DNA from: SIG672 sp045605765
GTDB lineage: Bacteria; Bacillota; Clostridia; Oscillospirales; CAG-272
Assembly: GCA_045605765.1 (NCBI GenBank)
Contig: JAZUQQ010000004.1
Coordinates: 172,373 to 236,372 of the forward strand
Reading direction: 5' to 3'
DNA: 64,000 nt
In this document: one piece after another, positions 16,662-24,939 of the stretch
Layout: the number at the start of each line of letters is the position of its first letter
How positions within the stretch are numbered: the first letter of the stretch is position 1
The notes under the pieces: generated by a model
Seen by the model: the letters and a program-made list of their open reading frames with translations, nothing else
Told to the model about the DNA's origin: nothing
Databases searched by the model: none
Position numbers and translations under genes: made by a program

Positions 16662-17529
16662 AGTCTGTTTCCTTTACTTGTATAGGCTCGGCATTCATTG
16701 CCTTGCGGTAAACGCTTGGCGTACAACCTTTTATTTTTCGGAATATGCGGTTAAAATAAGTAACCGAAGAAAATCCTACGTCGAACGATATCTCCATAAT
16801 ACTCATTTCACTCAGTTTAAAAAGCTTCTCGGATTTGCTTATCCGTACGAAATTGAGATACTCGCAAAAGCTCGATCCTGTCGCCGTCTTAAAAAGGCGA
16901 CAAAAATAAGACGGATTTATATTGAGCACGCCACTTATTTCTTCGAGCGTTATCTCGCGAGAATAATTTTCATCTATGTATTCGAGTGCAGGCATAATAC
17001 GGACTACGTTCGGGCTTGAAAGCATTTTGTTGTTGTTTTCTATTATTTTGTGTCTGCTCAAATAAGCTATCGTAGCGTATATAGAGGATTTTATATACTC
17101 CTCATATCCTAGGCTTTTACGGATAAATTCGTTATACATACGGTCTATACTTTCGCAAAGCTCGTTACAGTTTTGTATAACAAAGCACTGTCTGTCGGTA
17201 TATTCGGAGAAGCGTGCCAGTACAGTTCCTATCTTGTTCATAGAATTATCAATATAGTCATCTATTCTGTACTGCACCAGAATCTGTTCGCTTCTGTCGT
17301 AAGCAACGGTAACGAGATGCGGAACACGAGAATTGACAAAAATAACCTCACCTACACCTGCTATATATTCATCGTTTCCAACTATGCACTTTAAGCTTCC
17401 GCTGACAACGCGCAAAAGCTCTATCTCATCGTGAAGATGAACCTTACAGAAGTAATTTTTCTTAGTTTTTTGATACGATATATGTACGGGAGTATTTGGC
17501 AGACTGGCGGAAACAATTTCATTTTTCAT
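16645..17529 (-). CDS. AraC-family transcriptional regulator
   Basis: A 294-residue regulator. The N-terminal half is a cupin-like sensor (HLHDEIELLRVVSGSLKCIVG near residues 32-52, shown by its HDEIE core), and the C-terminal half holds two helix-turn-helices (ITLEEISGVLNINPSYFCRLFK, core INPSYFCRLFK; then ISFDVGFSSVTYFNRIFRK, core GFSSVTYFNRIFRK). It is divergent from the Gfo/Idh/MocA operon at 17748 and heads the HAD-MFS-GDPD operon, so it is the obvious candidate activator of both. The ATG follows GGAGGCTCGGACTTA. Confidence 0.9.
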   Translation of the reverse strand: MKNEIVSASLPNTPVHISYQKTKKNYFCKVHLHDEIELLRVVSGSLKCIVGNDEYIAGVGEVIFVNSRVPHLVTVAYDRSEQILVQYRIDDYIDNSMNKIGTVLARFSEYTDRQCFVIQNCNELCESIDRMYNEFIRKSLGYEEYIKSSIYATIAYLSRHKIIENNNKMLSSPNVVRIMPALEYIDENYSREITLEEISGVLNINPSYFCRLFKTATGSSFCEYLNFVRISKSEKLFKLSEMSIMEISFDVGFSSVTYFNRIFRKIKGCTPSVYRKAMNAEPIQVKETDYGYKK

Positions 17530-17613
17530 TAAGTCCGAGCCTCCTTTTCGGGTATAAAAACAAGATTGATGTCAATTTTGTGCAAGAATAGGTCAAAATT
17601 ATTGTAGAAGTGT

Positions 17614-17698
17614 TTGACAACATGGACTATAATTATAGTAGTACACAGTAGTACGATATTGACATTTCGATTATATCAAATGTTTTTTTAAATGTCAA
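17614..17698 (+). promoter_or_regulatory. Divergent control region: TATAAT, direct and inverted repeats
   Basis: A perfect TATAAT (17628-17633) has no -35 box at the usual spacing (TTGACA at 17614 is only 8 bases away), as expected for an activator-dependent promoter. Two AGTAGTAC direct repeats follow (about 17637-17655), then an inverted repeat TTGACATTT (17659-17667) / AAATGTCAA (17690-17698). These could be binding sites for the divergent AraC protein. Inference only. Confidence 0.45.
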
Positions 17699-17747
17699 TA
17701 TTAAGCTGAGTATTAAAATACATTTTCATAAACAAGGAGATTTTACT

Positions 17748-18914
17748 ATGGCAAACATTCTCGACGCATTCAAAGAGGACCAGACCGTCATTACCATCGA
17801 CGCGAGCAAAAAGCTCAAAGTGGGAATTATCGGAACCGGTTGGATAGCAGAGGCTCATATAACTCAGCTCCTCAAAATGCCCGACGTTGAAATCGTAGCA
17901 GGCGCGGATCTTATTCCCGGCAAAGCAGAAAATTTTATGAAGAAATTCGGATGTGAAAACGCAAGATGCTACCTCAGCGGTCACGAAATGCTCGAAGCTG
18001 AGGAGCTTGATGCGGTTTGCATCTGCACCTACAACCGTCAGCACGCACCCTGCGCTATCGACGCGCTCGAGCACGGTGTACACGTAATGCTCGAAAAGCC
18101 CTTCACCGTAACCACCGAAGAGGCAGTTGAGTGTATCAGAGCCGAAAAGAAGAGCGGAAAGATCCTCTCTATCGGTTTCCAGCCCAGATTCAACCCCAAT
18201 ATGCAGCTCATTAAGAAGATCGTTCAGTCGGGACAGCTCGGCAAGATCTATTACATTCAGACCGGTGGCGGACGCCGCAGAGGTATCCCCACTCCCTACG
18301 GTACCACCTTTATCGAGGACAAGACCGCAGGTATCGGCGCCATGGCAGATATCGGATGCTACTCTCTCGATATGGTACTTAACGCTCTCGGTTATCCGAA
18401 GCCCCTTACCGTTTCGGGATTCACCACCGACTATTTCGGAAAGGACCCCGAGTACTGGACCACTCAGAACAAGCCTGCAGAATATGCGGATATTTTCGAG
18501 GTTGACGATTTCGCAGGCGGACTTATCCGTCTTGAAGGCGGCATAATCCTCGACTTCCGTATCGCGTGGGCTATGCACCTTGACACTCCCGGTGACACCA
18601 TTATTATGGGTACCAAGGGATCGCTCCGTATCCCCTCTACCGAGTGCTGGAACGGCTCTATCGGCGGACCTCTCAAGATCTACCACAACGTCGTTGGCAC
18701 CGGCGTAGGCGTTGCTACAGAGATCCCGATGCAGGATCCTCCCAAGGAGGGTCTGTTCTATCACAAGCTTCGTTCCTTCCTTGATGCCATCAAGAACGGC
18801 GGAAGCGCTCCCGTTCCCTCGAGCGAGATCCTCTACAATCAGGCTATTATCGACCACATCGTCAAGTCGAGCAAGTGCGGACACGAGGTCGAGGTAGTAA
18901 TTCCCGAAATCTAA
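17748..18914 (+). CDS. Gfo/Idh/MocA-family oxidoreductase (first of two)
   Basis: A 388-residue NAD(P)-dependent sugar dehydrogenase-like protein. Residues 24-37 give the Rossmann loop (VGIIGTGWIAEAH). EKPFTVTTEEA (about 109-119) contains the family's catalytic EKP motif, and GIGAMADIGCYSLDMV supplies the D-x-G-x-H/Y-like active-site helix. The usual reaction is oxidation of a sugar or glycoside hydroxyl, often at C3. It is first in an operon with two isomerase-barrel genes and a second Gfo/Idh/MocA gene. The ATG has a strong AAGGAG site. Confidence 0.9.
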   Translation: MANILDAFKEDQTVITIDASKKLKVGIIGTGWIAEAHITQLLKMPDVEIVAGADLIPGKAENFMKKFGCENARCYLSGHEMLEAEELDAVCICTYNRQHAPCAIDALEHGVHVMLEKPFTVTTEEAVECIRAEKKSGKILSIGFQPRFNPNMQLIKKIVQSGQLGKIYYIQTGGGRRRGIPTPYGTTFIEDKTAGIGAMADIGCYSLDMVLNALGYPKPLTVSGFTTDYFGKDPEYWTTQNKPAEYADIFEVDDFAGGLIRLEGGIILDFRIAWAMHLDTPGDTIIMGTKGSLRIPSTECWNGSIGGPLKIYHNVVGTGVGVATEIPMQDPPKEGLFYHKLRSFLDAIKNGGSAPVPSSEILYNQAIIDHIVKSSKCGHEVEVVIPEI

Positions 18915-18935
18915 ATATAAACGCACAACAAAACT

Positions 18936-18962
18936 GCCTCGGAGTGCTTTGCGCTCCGAGGC
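18936..18962 (+). terminator. Intercistronic hairpin between the first two operon genes
   Basis: GCCTCGGAGTGC-TTT-GCGCTCCGAGGC makes a 12-bp stem with one G-T pair. There is no T-tract, so it more likely tunes mRNA stability or expression ratio than ends transcription. Confidence 0.55.
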
Positions 18963-19001
18963 CTAATAACACAATACACTCACAGAAAGAAGGTATTTAC
19001 T

Positions 19002-19835
19002 TTGAAAAATTACAAGATAGGCTTACAGCTTTACAGTGTGCGTGACGAAATGCAAAAGGACGTCAGAGCTACACTTCAAAAAGTAAAGGATATTGGATAC
19101 GACTATGTTGAGTTTGCGGGATACTTCGATTACTCAGCAGAGGATCTCCGTGCAATGCTCGACGAGATAGGACTTAAGGCTATCTCTGTTCATCAGAAGG
19201 TAGATCTCTACCTCGAAAAAGGTCAGGAAGCGGCAGATTATATGAAAACTCTCGGCGTAAAATACTCGGCCGTTCCGTGGTACGACAAGGCAAAGCTCGC
19301 GGGAACCGAGGGCTGGGACAATACCGTTAAGGAATTTGCTCAGGTTTCAAAGCTCCTCTCTGACAACGGTATTCAGATGTGTTACCATAACCACGATTTT
19401 GAATTCAACACCTTTGAGGGAAAATATCTCCTTGACATTCTTTACGAAGTATTCGGAAAAGGAGAGATCGATCCCGAGCTCGACCTCTGCTGGGTACACT
19501 ACGCAGGACTTAATCCCGCAGAGTATCTACTCAAATATTCGGACAGAATGGGAATTATCCATTTCAAGGATTTCACCTGCAAGAAGCTCGGCGGCGGACC
19601 CGTTTACGCACTCGTTGACAATAGCGGAAAGCCTCAGGGCGGAAAATCGAGAGAGGAGACAGGATTTGAATTCCGTCCTCTCGGAGAAGGAATTCAGGAC
19701 TTCCCCGCTATTCTCGAAGCTCTCGAAAAGACAAACGTTGAATACATCATCGTTGAGCAGGATCAGTCCTACGATACTCCCTCGCTCGAAGCCGTAGCAA
19801 AGAGCCGTGCTTACCTCAAAACTCTCGGTCTGTAA
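19002..19835 (+). CDS. Sugar phosphate isomerase/epimerase-like TIM barrel (AP_endonuc_2 fold)
   Basis: A 277-residue protein starting at TTG (19002) behind an AAAGAAGG site. The xylose-isomerase-like barrel shows the expected pattern GLQLYSVRDEM near the N terminus, EFAGYFDYS, CYHNHDFEF (metal-site His), LDLCWVHYAG (metal-site Asp) and GIIHFKDFTCKK (metal-site His/Asp). Family members isomerise or epimerise sugars, and relatives cleave 3-keto glycosides. Which of these applies is not visible. It is preceded by a hairpin and followed 21 bases later by a second barrel gene. Confidence 0.87.
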   Translation: MKNYKIGLQLYSVRDEMQKDVRATLQKVKDIGYDYVEFAGYFDYSAEDLRAMLDEIGLKAISVHQKVDLYLEKGQEAADYMKTLGVKYSAVPWYDKAKLAGTEGWDNTVKEFAQVSKLLSDNGIQMCYHNHDFEFNTFEGKYLLDILYEVFGKGEIDPELDLCWVHYAGLNPAEYLLKYSDRMGIIHFKDFTCKKLGGGPVYALVDNSGKPQGGKSREETGFEFRPLGEGIQDFPAILEALEKTNVEYIIVEQDQSYDTPSLEAVAKSRAYLKTLGL

Positions 19836-19856
19836 TTTTTGAAAGGAATTTAAGAT

Positions 19857-20822
19857 ATGAAACTTGGTGTAATGAATCCCGTTCTCGCTCAGTTTGAGTT
19901 CGAGGACGCGCTCAAATATCTCGCTTCTCTCGACGTACACACGATCGAGATCGGAGCAGGCGGCTATCCAGGAAACGCTCACCTGAACGCTCGCGAGCTT
20001 CTCGAAGACAGCGCAAAGCTTGAAGCGTACAAGGCACTTCTCGCAAAGTACGATATGCAGATCTCTGCTATCAGCTGCCACGGAAACCCTCTTCACCCTC
20101 AGAAGGCTATTGCCGATAAGTTCGATAGCGAGTTCAAGGACGCTATCCTCGTTGCAGAGGCTCTCGGTGTAGATACCGTAATCGGATTTTCCGGTTGCCC
20201 CGGTGACTGTGAAAACTCGCTTTATCCCAACTGGGTAGTCTGCGCTTGGCCAGACGACAACCTCAAAATCGTCGAATGGCAATGGAAAGAAAAGGTCATT
20301 CCCTACTGGAAAAAGACCGCCGCTTTCGCAAAAGAGCATAACATCTCGAAGATTGCGTTTGAGATGCACCCCTCGTTCGTGGTTTACAATCCCGAAACGC
20401 TCCTGCGCCTGCGCGCGGAGGTCGGTGACATCATCGGCGCAAATTTCGACCCCAGCCATCTTTTCTGGCAGGGCATAAATCCCGTAGAGGCGATCAAGGC
20501 ACTCGAAGGCGCGATACATCATTTCCACGCCAAGGACACCGCTATCGACAAGAGAAACACCGAGGTGAACGGAGTTCTCGATTATAAATCGTACGGCGAC
20601 ATTCTCAACCGTTCGTGGGTGTTCCGTACGGTCGGATACGGACATTCTCAGCTCGAATGGAACGCCATCATCAGCGCGCTTAAAACGGTCGGCTACGATG
20701 GTGCTATCAGCATAGAGCATGAAGACGCTCTTATGTCACCGAAGGAAGGTCTTGAAAAGGCGATCTCTTTCCTCAAAAACGTACTGATCTCGGAAAAAGC
20801 AGGAGAAATGTGGTGGGCCTAA
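19857..20822 (+). CDS. Second sugar isomerase/epimerase-like TIM barrel
   Basis: A 321-residue member of the same barrel superfamily as its upstream neighbour but clearly a different subfamily. Motifs include MNPVLAQFEFEDALKYLAS, EIGAGGYPGNAH, SCHGNPLHP, IAFEMHPSFVVYN (metal-site Glu), NFDPSHLFWQG (Asp, His) and HHFHAKDT (His). The AHLN/GNPLHP features recall inositol- and keto-sugar-processing members. The start has a GAAAGGAATTTAAGAT leader. Substrate not assignable from sequence. Confidence 0.87.
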   Translation: MKLGVMNPVLAQFEFEDALKYLASLDVHTIEIGAGGYPGNAHLNARELLEDSAKLEAYKALLAKYDMQISAISCHGNPLHPQKAIADKFDSEFKDAILVAEALGVDTVIGFSGCPGDCENSLYPNWVVCAWPDDNLKIVEWQWKEKVIPYWKKTAAFAKEHNISKIAFEMHPSFVVYNPETLLRLRAEVGDIIGANFDPSHLFWQGINPVEAIKALEGAIHHFHAKDTAIDKRNTEVNGVLDYKSYGDILNRSWVFRTVGYGHSQLEWNAIISALKTVGYDGAISIEHEDALMSPKEGLEKAISFLKNVLISEKAGEMWWA

Positions 20823-20856
20823 CTCCTATTTAAGAGTTTCCCGCAAGTTTAAAATT

Positions 20857-21927
20857 ATGGAAAACACTAAAATTTACAATCTAGCCATCATCGGCTTCGG
20901 CGGAATGGCAGGACATCACTTCACCCAGCTCTCAAAGGGTGAGGTAAGGGTCAAAATCAAGGGTATTTACGATCTTAAAAAGGACAGACGCGAGGCGGCT
21001 CGCGAAAAGGGACTTTACGTTTACTCTTCAAACGAGGCGATATTTGCGGATCCAGAGGTCGACATAGTTCTCGTTGCGGCAACCAACGAAGTCCACAAGG
21101 AGCTCTGCATAAGAGCTCTCCGTGCAGGCAAGCACGTTCTTTGCGAAAAGCCGGTAACTCTCACATCTGTTGAGCTCGAAGAGATAATGGCAGTCGCAAA
21201 GGAGACAGGCAAGATCTTTACCATCGACCAGAACCGCCGCGTAAATAAAGACTTCGTTTCTATGAGAACCGCAGTTGAGAGCGGTATCATCGGAAAGCCC
21301 TACGTTATTGAGACCAGAGTCGAGGGTTCGCGCGGTATGCCCGAGGGTTGGCGCCGCACGAAAGCGCTCGGCGGCGGAATGATGTACGACTGGGGCGTTC
21401 ACCTGATCGACCAGCTTATGTATATGAACAAGTCGAAGGTAGTAAACGTATTCTGCAAGATGTATTCGATACTTTACAGTGAGGTTGACGACAATTTCCA
21501 TCTCGTTCTTACCTTTGAGGACGGACTGACTGCATACGTTGAGATCTCGACGAACAACTTTATTCTTCACCCCCGTTGGTACGTTCTCGGAACAGATGGT
21601 ACACTTCAAATAGACGGATGGGAAGGCACGGGCCGTGTAGTCAAGGTCAAAGACCGCGAGGATACGTGGACTGCGGACATCAAGATAACCAAAGCGGGAC
21701 CGTCCAAGACGATGGGAGCGCGCGATCCTTCTACGGTAAGCGTTACCGAAATAGCTCCTCCCGCAGATGTTGAGGATAATCTCAATCCCGTTTACCGTCA
21801 GCTTGTTGACGCTATTGAGGGCGCACCCCTTGAAATAACGGCAGAACAGGCGCTCCGTGTCGTCAAGGTTATGGAAGCGGCATTCGAGTCGGCAAGCACC
21901 GGCGAGGCTGTAAAGCTCAGCGTTTAA
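20857..21927 (+). CDS. Gfo/Idh/MocA-family oxidoreductase (second of two)
   Basis: A 356-residue protein with the nucleotide-binding loop LAIIGFGGMAGHH (residues 8-20), CEKPVTLTSVELEE (EKP motif, about 97-110), and GGGMMYDWGVHLIDQLMYM with the active-site DxGxH. It differs clearly from the first oxidoreductase of the operon, so the two probably act on different intermediates or in opposite directions. Its ribosome site is weak, with little resemblance to AGGAGG before the ATG. It is last in the operon and is followed by two hairpins. Confidence 0.9.
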   Translation: MENTKIYNLAIIGFGGMAGHHFTQLSKGEVRVKIKGIYDLKKDRREAAREKGLYVYSSNEAIFADPEVDIVLVAATNEVHKELCIRALRAGKHVLCEKPVTLTSVELEEIMAVAKETGKIFTIDQNRRVNKDFVSMRTAVESGIIGKPYVIETRVEGSRGMPEGWRRTKALGGGMMYDWGVHLIDQLMYMNKSKVVNVFCKMYSILYSEVDDNFHLVLTFEDGLTAYVEISTNNFILHPRWYVLGTDGTLQIDGWEGTGRVVKVKDREDTWTADIKITKAGPSKTMGARDPSTVSVTEIAPPADVEDNLNPVYRQLVDAIEGAPLEITAEQALRVVKVMEAAFESASTGEAVKLSV

Positions 21928-21933
21928 GGAACG

Positions 21934-21988
21934 CTTAGGGCTCTGCCCTAAGAACCCGCCAAAAAACTTTTCGTGAAAAGTTTTTTGG
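21934..21988 (+). repeat. Interspersed two-hairpin repeat, serving as operon terminator
   Basis: CTTAGGGC-TCT-GCCCTAAG (21934-21952) is followed by CCAAAAAACTTTT-CGTG-AAAAGTTTTTTGG (21959-21988). The pair GGGCTCTGCCC plus a CCAAA..ACTTTT palindrome is a recurrent intergenic unit in gut Clostridia as I remember it. The second hairpin ends in a T-rich arm and can terminate the sugar operon. Confidence 0.65.
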
Positions 21989-22061
21989 ATTTTCAAAAGC
22001 TTTAATAAAAAGAAAAGGAAGCGGATGAAGTTGCCGCCCCATAAGGAAGTTTTGTATGTAG

Positions 22062-22095
22062 GAGGTATTGTGACCGATTTTGGTCACAATACCTC
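22062..22095 (-). terminator. Perfect 14-bp inverted repeat at the end of the recombinase remnant
   Basis: GAGGTATTGTGACC, 6 bases, GGTCACAATACCTC. It lies just beyond the recombinase stop at 22104 and could be its terminator or part of the element end. There is no long T-tract. Confidence 0.5.
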
Positions 22096-22103
22096 TTGCT
22101 GTT

Positions 22104-22839
22104 TTATACGGCTTCTTTTGTGCCCTTGGTTCTGCCGTGGAGAACGATGCAATCATCCTTCTTGGCAGTAGGCAGGTCAATAATTCCGACAGCATTGTAG
22201 TAAATCTCAATCTTTTGTTTTCTGTGTCCGCTGCTCTTATCGGGAGCGTGGACGAGTATCTTATCAACCAAATCGTTAAGCATTTCTGCGGTCAGTTCCT
22301 CGGGATCGGTGTACTTGCGAACGTTGGCAAGCAGTTATTTCGAATCCTTCAACTGTTCCTCACCGTTTTCAATCAAGTCCTCAAGCTCGGCAATTCTGCG
22401 TTTGACTTCCTCTTGCTCCTTCTCGTATTCCGAAGAAAGAAGGTCAAACTTCGCATCGGTAATTCTTCCCGTTGCCATATCTTCATAGGTTCGCTTGAAA
22501 AGCAGGTCGAGTGTTTTGTCGCGTTCCTTCAAGCTCGCAATCTCTTTCCTTGCATTTGCTATGGTACGCTCTCGCACTATGTCCGCTTTTTCGATCTCGT
22601 GGCTTACAAACGCTTCCTCAAACTGTTGCACGTAGGCAAGCATTCCCTTGATGTGCTTGAATACCAATTTTTCGATCGTTTGCTGACGGATATAATGCAC
22701 CGTACACGTGCTCGTGTCCTTTCGGTATTGGGAGCAGTTAAAGAAATCTTTACTTGCATCAAAGTCCTTGGTCGTGCAATAATAGAGCTTTGAGCCGCAA
22801 TCCGCGCAAAACACCTTGCCGGAGAATATGCTGGCTCTT
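22104..22839 (-). pseudogene. Remnant of a large serine recombinase (C-terminal part, with a nonsense codon)
   Basis: The minus strand encodes the zinc beta-ribbon (GKVFCADCGSKLYY, then FFNCSQYRKDTSTC) and the coiled-coil C-terminal region (around KRRIAELEDLIENGEEQLKD) of a transposon-type large serine recombinase. The N-terminal catalytic resolvase domain is missing. A TAA at 22335-22337 interrupts it, and the frame continues unbroken for 76 more codons (ANVRKYTDPEELTAEML ... GIIDLPTAKKD ... RTKGTKEAV) to a stop at 22104, so one E-to-stop change (GAA to TAA) is likely. The 5' edge, near 22835, joins a membrane-protein gene. Confidence 0.85.
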
Positions 22840-23013
22840 GAATATGACCGTCTCAACGGCATCCACGAGCGCATAGGCGTACAGAGGCGCCGAACCCAAA
22901 TAACCGCCCGTATTGTATTTGTAGGCATCCACGCCAAAGGCAATGGCAAAGCCTACGACCAACAAGGCAGCCACGATATATAGGAATTTATAGATGTTTT
23001 CTTTTTTCATCAC
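22840..23013 (-). pseudogene. Small membrane-protein gene cut off by the recombinase remnant
   Basis: ATG 23013 (GGAG site) begins a protein with an N-terminal membrane helix (FLYIVAALLVVGFAIAFGV) and then GGYLGSAPLYAYALVDAVETVIF. About 58 residues in, the sequence changes abruptly to recombinase DNA in another frame. The part after residue 45 looks like the start of a second membrane helix that is lost. Similar small proteins with a G-x-GSAP segment followed by a second helix occur in Firmicutes, from memory. It is the last member of a run of small membrane-protein genes. Confidence 0.6.
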
Positions 23014-23015
23014 AA

Positions 23016-23441
23016 TTACTCCTTGTTTTCTTTAACTTCGTAGATAAAGAGGGTGTCGGAAATGATGGCATAAGATACCGTTTTACCAACCATTTCTTTT
23101 GCTTCTTCGTTGCTAAAATATGCGGAAGTCGAATATTCCTTATCGTCAACCTTTACGATAACCGCACCTGTATATCTGAAGAAGCCTGCCTCCCAATTTG
23201 CTATTACACCATCTACGGGAGTAGCACTCTCACATTTCTTTTTGAAGACAAAGAACATCGTGAGATAATATCCTCCGGGAAGTAATAAGCAAATAAAGTT
23301 TGCTATGTTTATCAAAGCAAATAGTGTTGCTTCGGCAATTCCCGAAAAATGCAAAACGCATATAAGAATTTCTAACAGAGCAAAGGGCGTTAGCCACTTC
23401 AAGGCTGTTGTTAGATATTTTGATAGTGTTAGTTTTTTCAT
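23016..23441 (-). CDS. Two-helix membrane protein, unknown function
   Basis: A 141-residue protein. Two hydrophobic helices (about residues 16-34 and 40-66) are followed by a soluble beta-rich domain (DGVIANWEAGFFRYTGAVIV, then KEYSTSAYFSNEEAKEMVGK) that resembles the small extracytoplasmic domains of DUF3592-like proteins in its pattern of strands, without certainty. It ends 2 bases before the next start, so it belongs to the operon of small membrane proteins. No function can be assigned. Confidence 0.72.
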   Translation of the reverse strand: MKKLTLSKYLTTALKWLTPFALLEILICVLHFSGIAEATLFALINIANFICLLLPGGYYLTMFFVFKKKCESATPVDGVIANWEAGFFRYTGAVIVKVDDKEYSTSAYFSNEEAKEMVGKTVSYAIISDTLFIYEVKENKE

Positions 23442-23472
23442 AATGGTTTACCTTCGGTTTATTATCATTTTT

Positions 23473-23733
23473 TCAGATTTCCTTTCCGCAGTGGGGGCAG
23501 AACTTGGACTTGCCAAGCAGAGTATCATTAACCTTGCCACAATGCGGACAACGGCTACCAATAAACTTGTAGCACACAACAGAGCCGAGAAAAATCACAA
23601 AAGAAATACCTGTGATTATAACCTCAGCGGTTGTATCGTAATTTCCGTCAAGCAGCTTTCCTCCTACAACGCCCAACGTTATAAAGAGGACTATTGCGGA
23701 AATAATCGCTAACCATACGCAAACTTTTTTCAT
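23473..23733 (-). CDS. Membrane protein with a C-terminal zinc ribbon
   Basis: An 86-residue protein with two membrane helices (about residues 5-24 and 37-56) and a cytosolic zinc ribbon at its end (CPHCGKVNDTLLGKSKFCPHCG, i.e. CPHCG-x12-CPHCG). The ATG follows GGAGGTTAAGG. The stop of its upstream neighbour is only 2 bases away. The double CPHCG suggests a structural zinc site for protein contacts; role unknown. Confidence 0.75.
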   Translation of the reverse strand: MKKVCVWLAIISAIVLFITLGVVGGKLLDGNYDTTAEVIITGISFVIFLGSVVCYKFIGSRCPHCGKVNDTLLGKSKFCPHCGKEI

Positions 23734-23735
23734 CC

Positions 23736-23978
23736 TTAACCTCCGTTCAAATCATTGCTGCCATCAGCGTAGTCAATGACTATCTTTTTGCAGTTAGGAC
23801 AATTATAAGCAACACAAGCTGAACCTTTCATCATAGAAAGTTCCGACAGAACAATCGAGTCTTTATGTAGAAAAGCGCGAGTGAAAAACTTGCGTTTTTC
23901 TCCTTTTATCCAATTCAACTCTTGCGGACTATGAATAAGTCCTTTTATCATTTCATTGTTACAATAAGGACAGTTCAT
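23736..23978 (-). CDS. Small zinc-ribbon protein (DUF6487-like)
   Basis: An 80-residue soluble protein. CPYCNNEM at the N terminus and CPNCKKIVIDY near the C terminus form a likely four-cysteine zinc site; ELNWIKGEKRKFF and a W at residue 23 fit the DUF6487 pattern (CPYC-x-x-x-M-x-x-G). It has an AAGGAGAA site and lies in the small-protein operon. No enzymatic motif is seen. Confidence 0.75.
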   Translation of the reverse strand: MNCPYCNNEMIKGLIHSPQELNWIKGEKRKFFTRAFLHKDSIVLSELSMMKGSACVAYNCPNCKKIVIDYADGSNDLNGG

Positions 23979-24003
23979 ATAGAGTTCTCCTTAAATACAG
24001 TCA

Positions 24004-24927
24004 TCAATAATCGCTTATTAACAGATTGCCGTTCTTATCGTAAATTTGAACACTACCATCAATCGCTGTAATGGCATGATGGGTGTTTTCGTCAAGATCG
24101 TTCCAAAAATATGCAAGGGTTTTATGAGTATATCCCAACGAATCTTTTGCTAAAACATAGATGCAGAACTTATCACCGTATTTTGCATCATAGCTCACGT
24201 TTACGGGAATATGATATGATTGAGTCGTTACATTGCTCGTAATATCCTTTCTGTCGATCTCCTGTTCATTCTTAACGGTAATCAATTCGATTTTGGTTAT
24301 TGTGACATTGCTATTCGACGCAACCGGCTTTTCATCAAACATCAAATTTCCGTCTATTGCCAACTTACCATTTTTGAGAACATCTGACGACTCTAAATGA
24401 GCGTAAACATAAGGGAGATAAAGGGTAAACAATCTTGACACTTCGACATCTTCGAGTTTTTCCGTTTTTGTCGTTTCTCCCGAAACAATATTTAGCATCG
24501 GGTACTCATCGTAGTCAATAAACATATTGACTGCTAAGGTCGCAGAAAACTCATTTCCGTTTCTTTCAAGAGCAATCGTTTCGCTTCCAACCTTAACAGA
24601 AAGCTGCATATCATCGGTCAAGCTCTTTGGCACTACTTTGAGAGTTACGGGAACAGTATGTGTATCTGTATTCAATTCACCCAAAGTATAGTCAACGCTC
24701 GACAAAAGACTTGCTTCTTTTTTGAGCTTTTCATCCACGTTATCGTAGATTGCATTTATATCATTTCGCAGATAGTTCACTTGATTTTGATAGTTTGCAA
24801 TCGTATTTTGCAAGTTGGAAATTTCATTTGACAAATCGCTGATCTTTACTAAGCAAAAAATCATCAAGCAAGCCAACGCAATGATGGCTACTATTGACCA
24901 ATTAAATTTTTTCTTGTTTTCTTCCAT
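24004..24927 (-). CDS. Membrane-anchored protein with coiled coil and exported beta domain
   Basis: A 307-residue protein. Residues 10-27 form one membrane helix (WSIVAIIALACLMIFCLV), followed by a coiled coil (about 28-70, heptads such as ISDLSNEISNLQNTIANYQN) and a long beta-rich C-terminal region that should lie outside the cell. The latter has several Ig-like strand patterns (PVTLKVVPKSLTDDMQLSV) but no known domain. Start ATG has an AAGGAGAAACAGCT leader. It sits between two other unknown membrane genes. Confidence 0.75.
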   Translation of the reverse strand: MEENKKKFNWSIVAIIALACLMIFCLVKISDLSNEISNLQNTIANYQNQVNYLRNDINAIYDNVDEKLKKEASLLSSVDYTLGELNTDTHTVPVTLKVVPKSLTDDMQLSVKVGSETIALERNGNEFSATLAVNMFIDYDEYPMLNIVSGETTKTEKLEDVEVSRLFTLYLPYVYAHLESSDVLKNGKLAIDGNLMFDEKPVASNSNVTITKIELITVKNEQEIDRKDITSNVTTQSYHIPVNVSYDAKYGDKFCIYVLAKDSLGYTHKTLAYFWNDLDENTHHAITAIDGSVQIYDKNGNLLISDY

Positions 24928-24939
24928 AGCTGTTTCTCC

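Noticed and set aside
17688..18926. 412-codon open frame on the minus strand
   Set aside because: It is antisense to the well-supported Gfo/Idh/MocA gene, has no ribosome site and reads as low-complexity, family-less sequence. High-GC third positions on the plus strand create it.
19527..20720. 397-codon minus-strand frame
   Set aside because: Antisense to the two isomerase-barrel genes; no start signals or family motifs.
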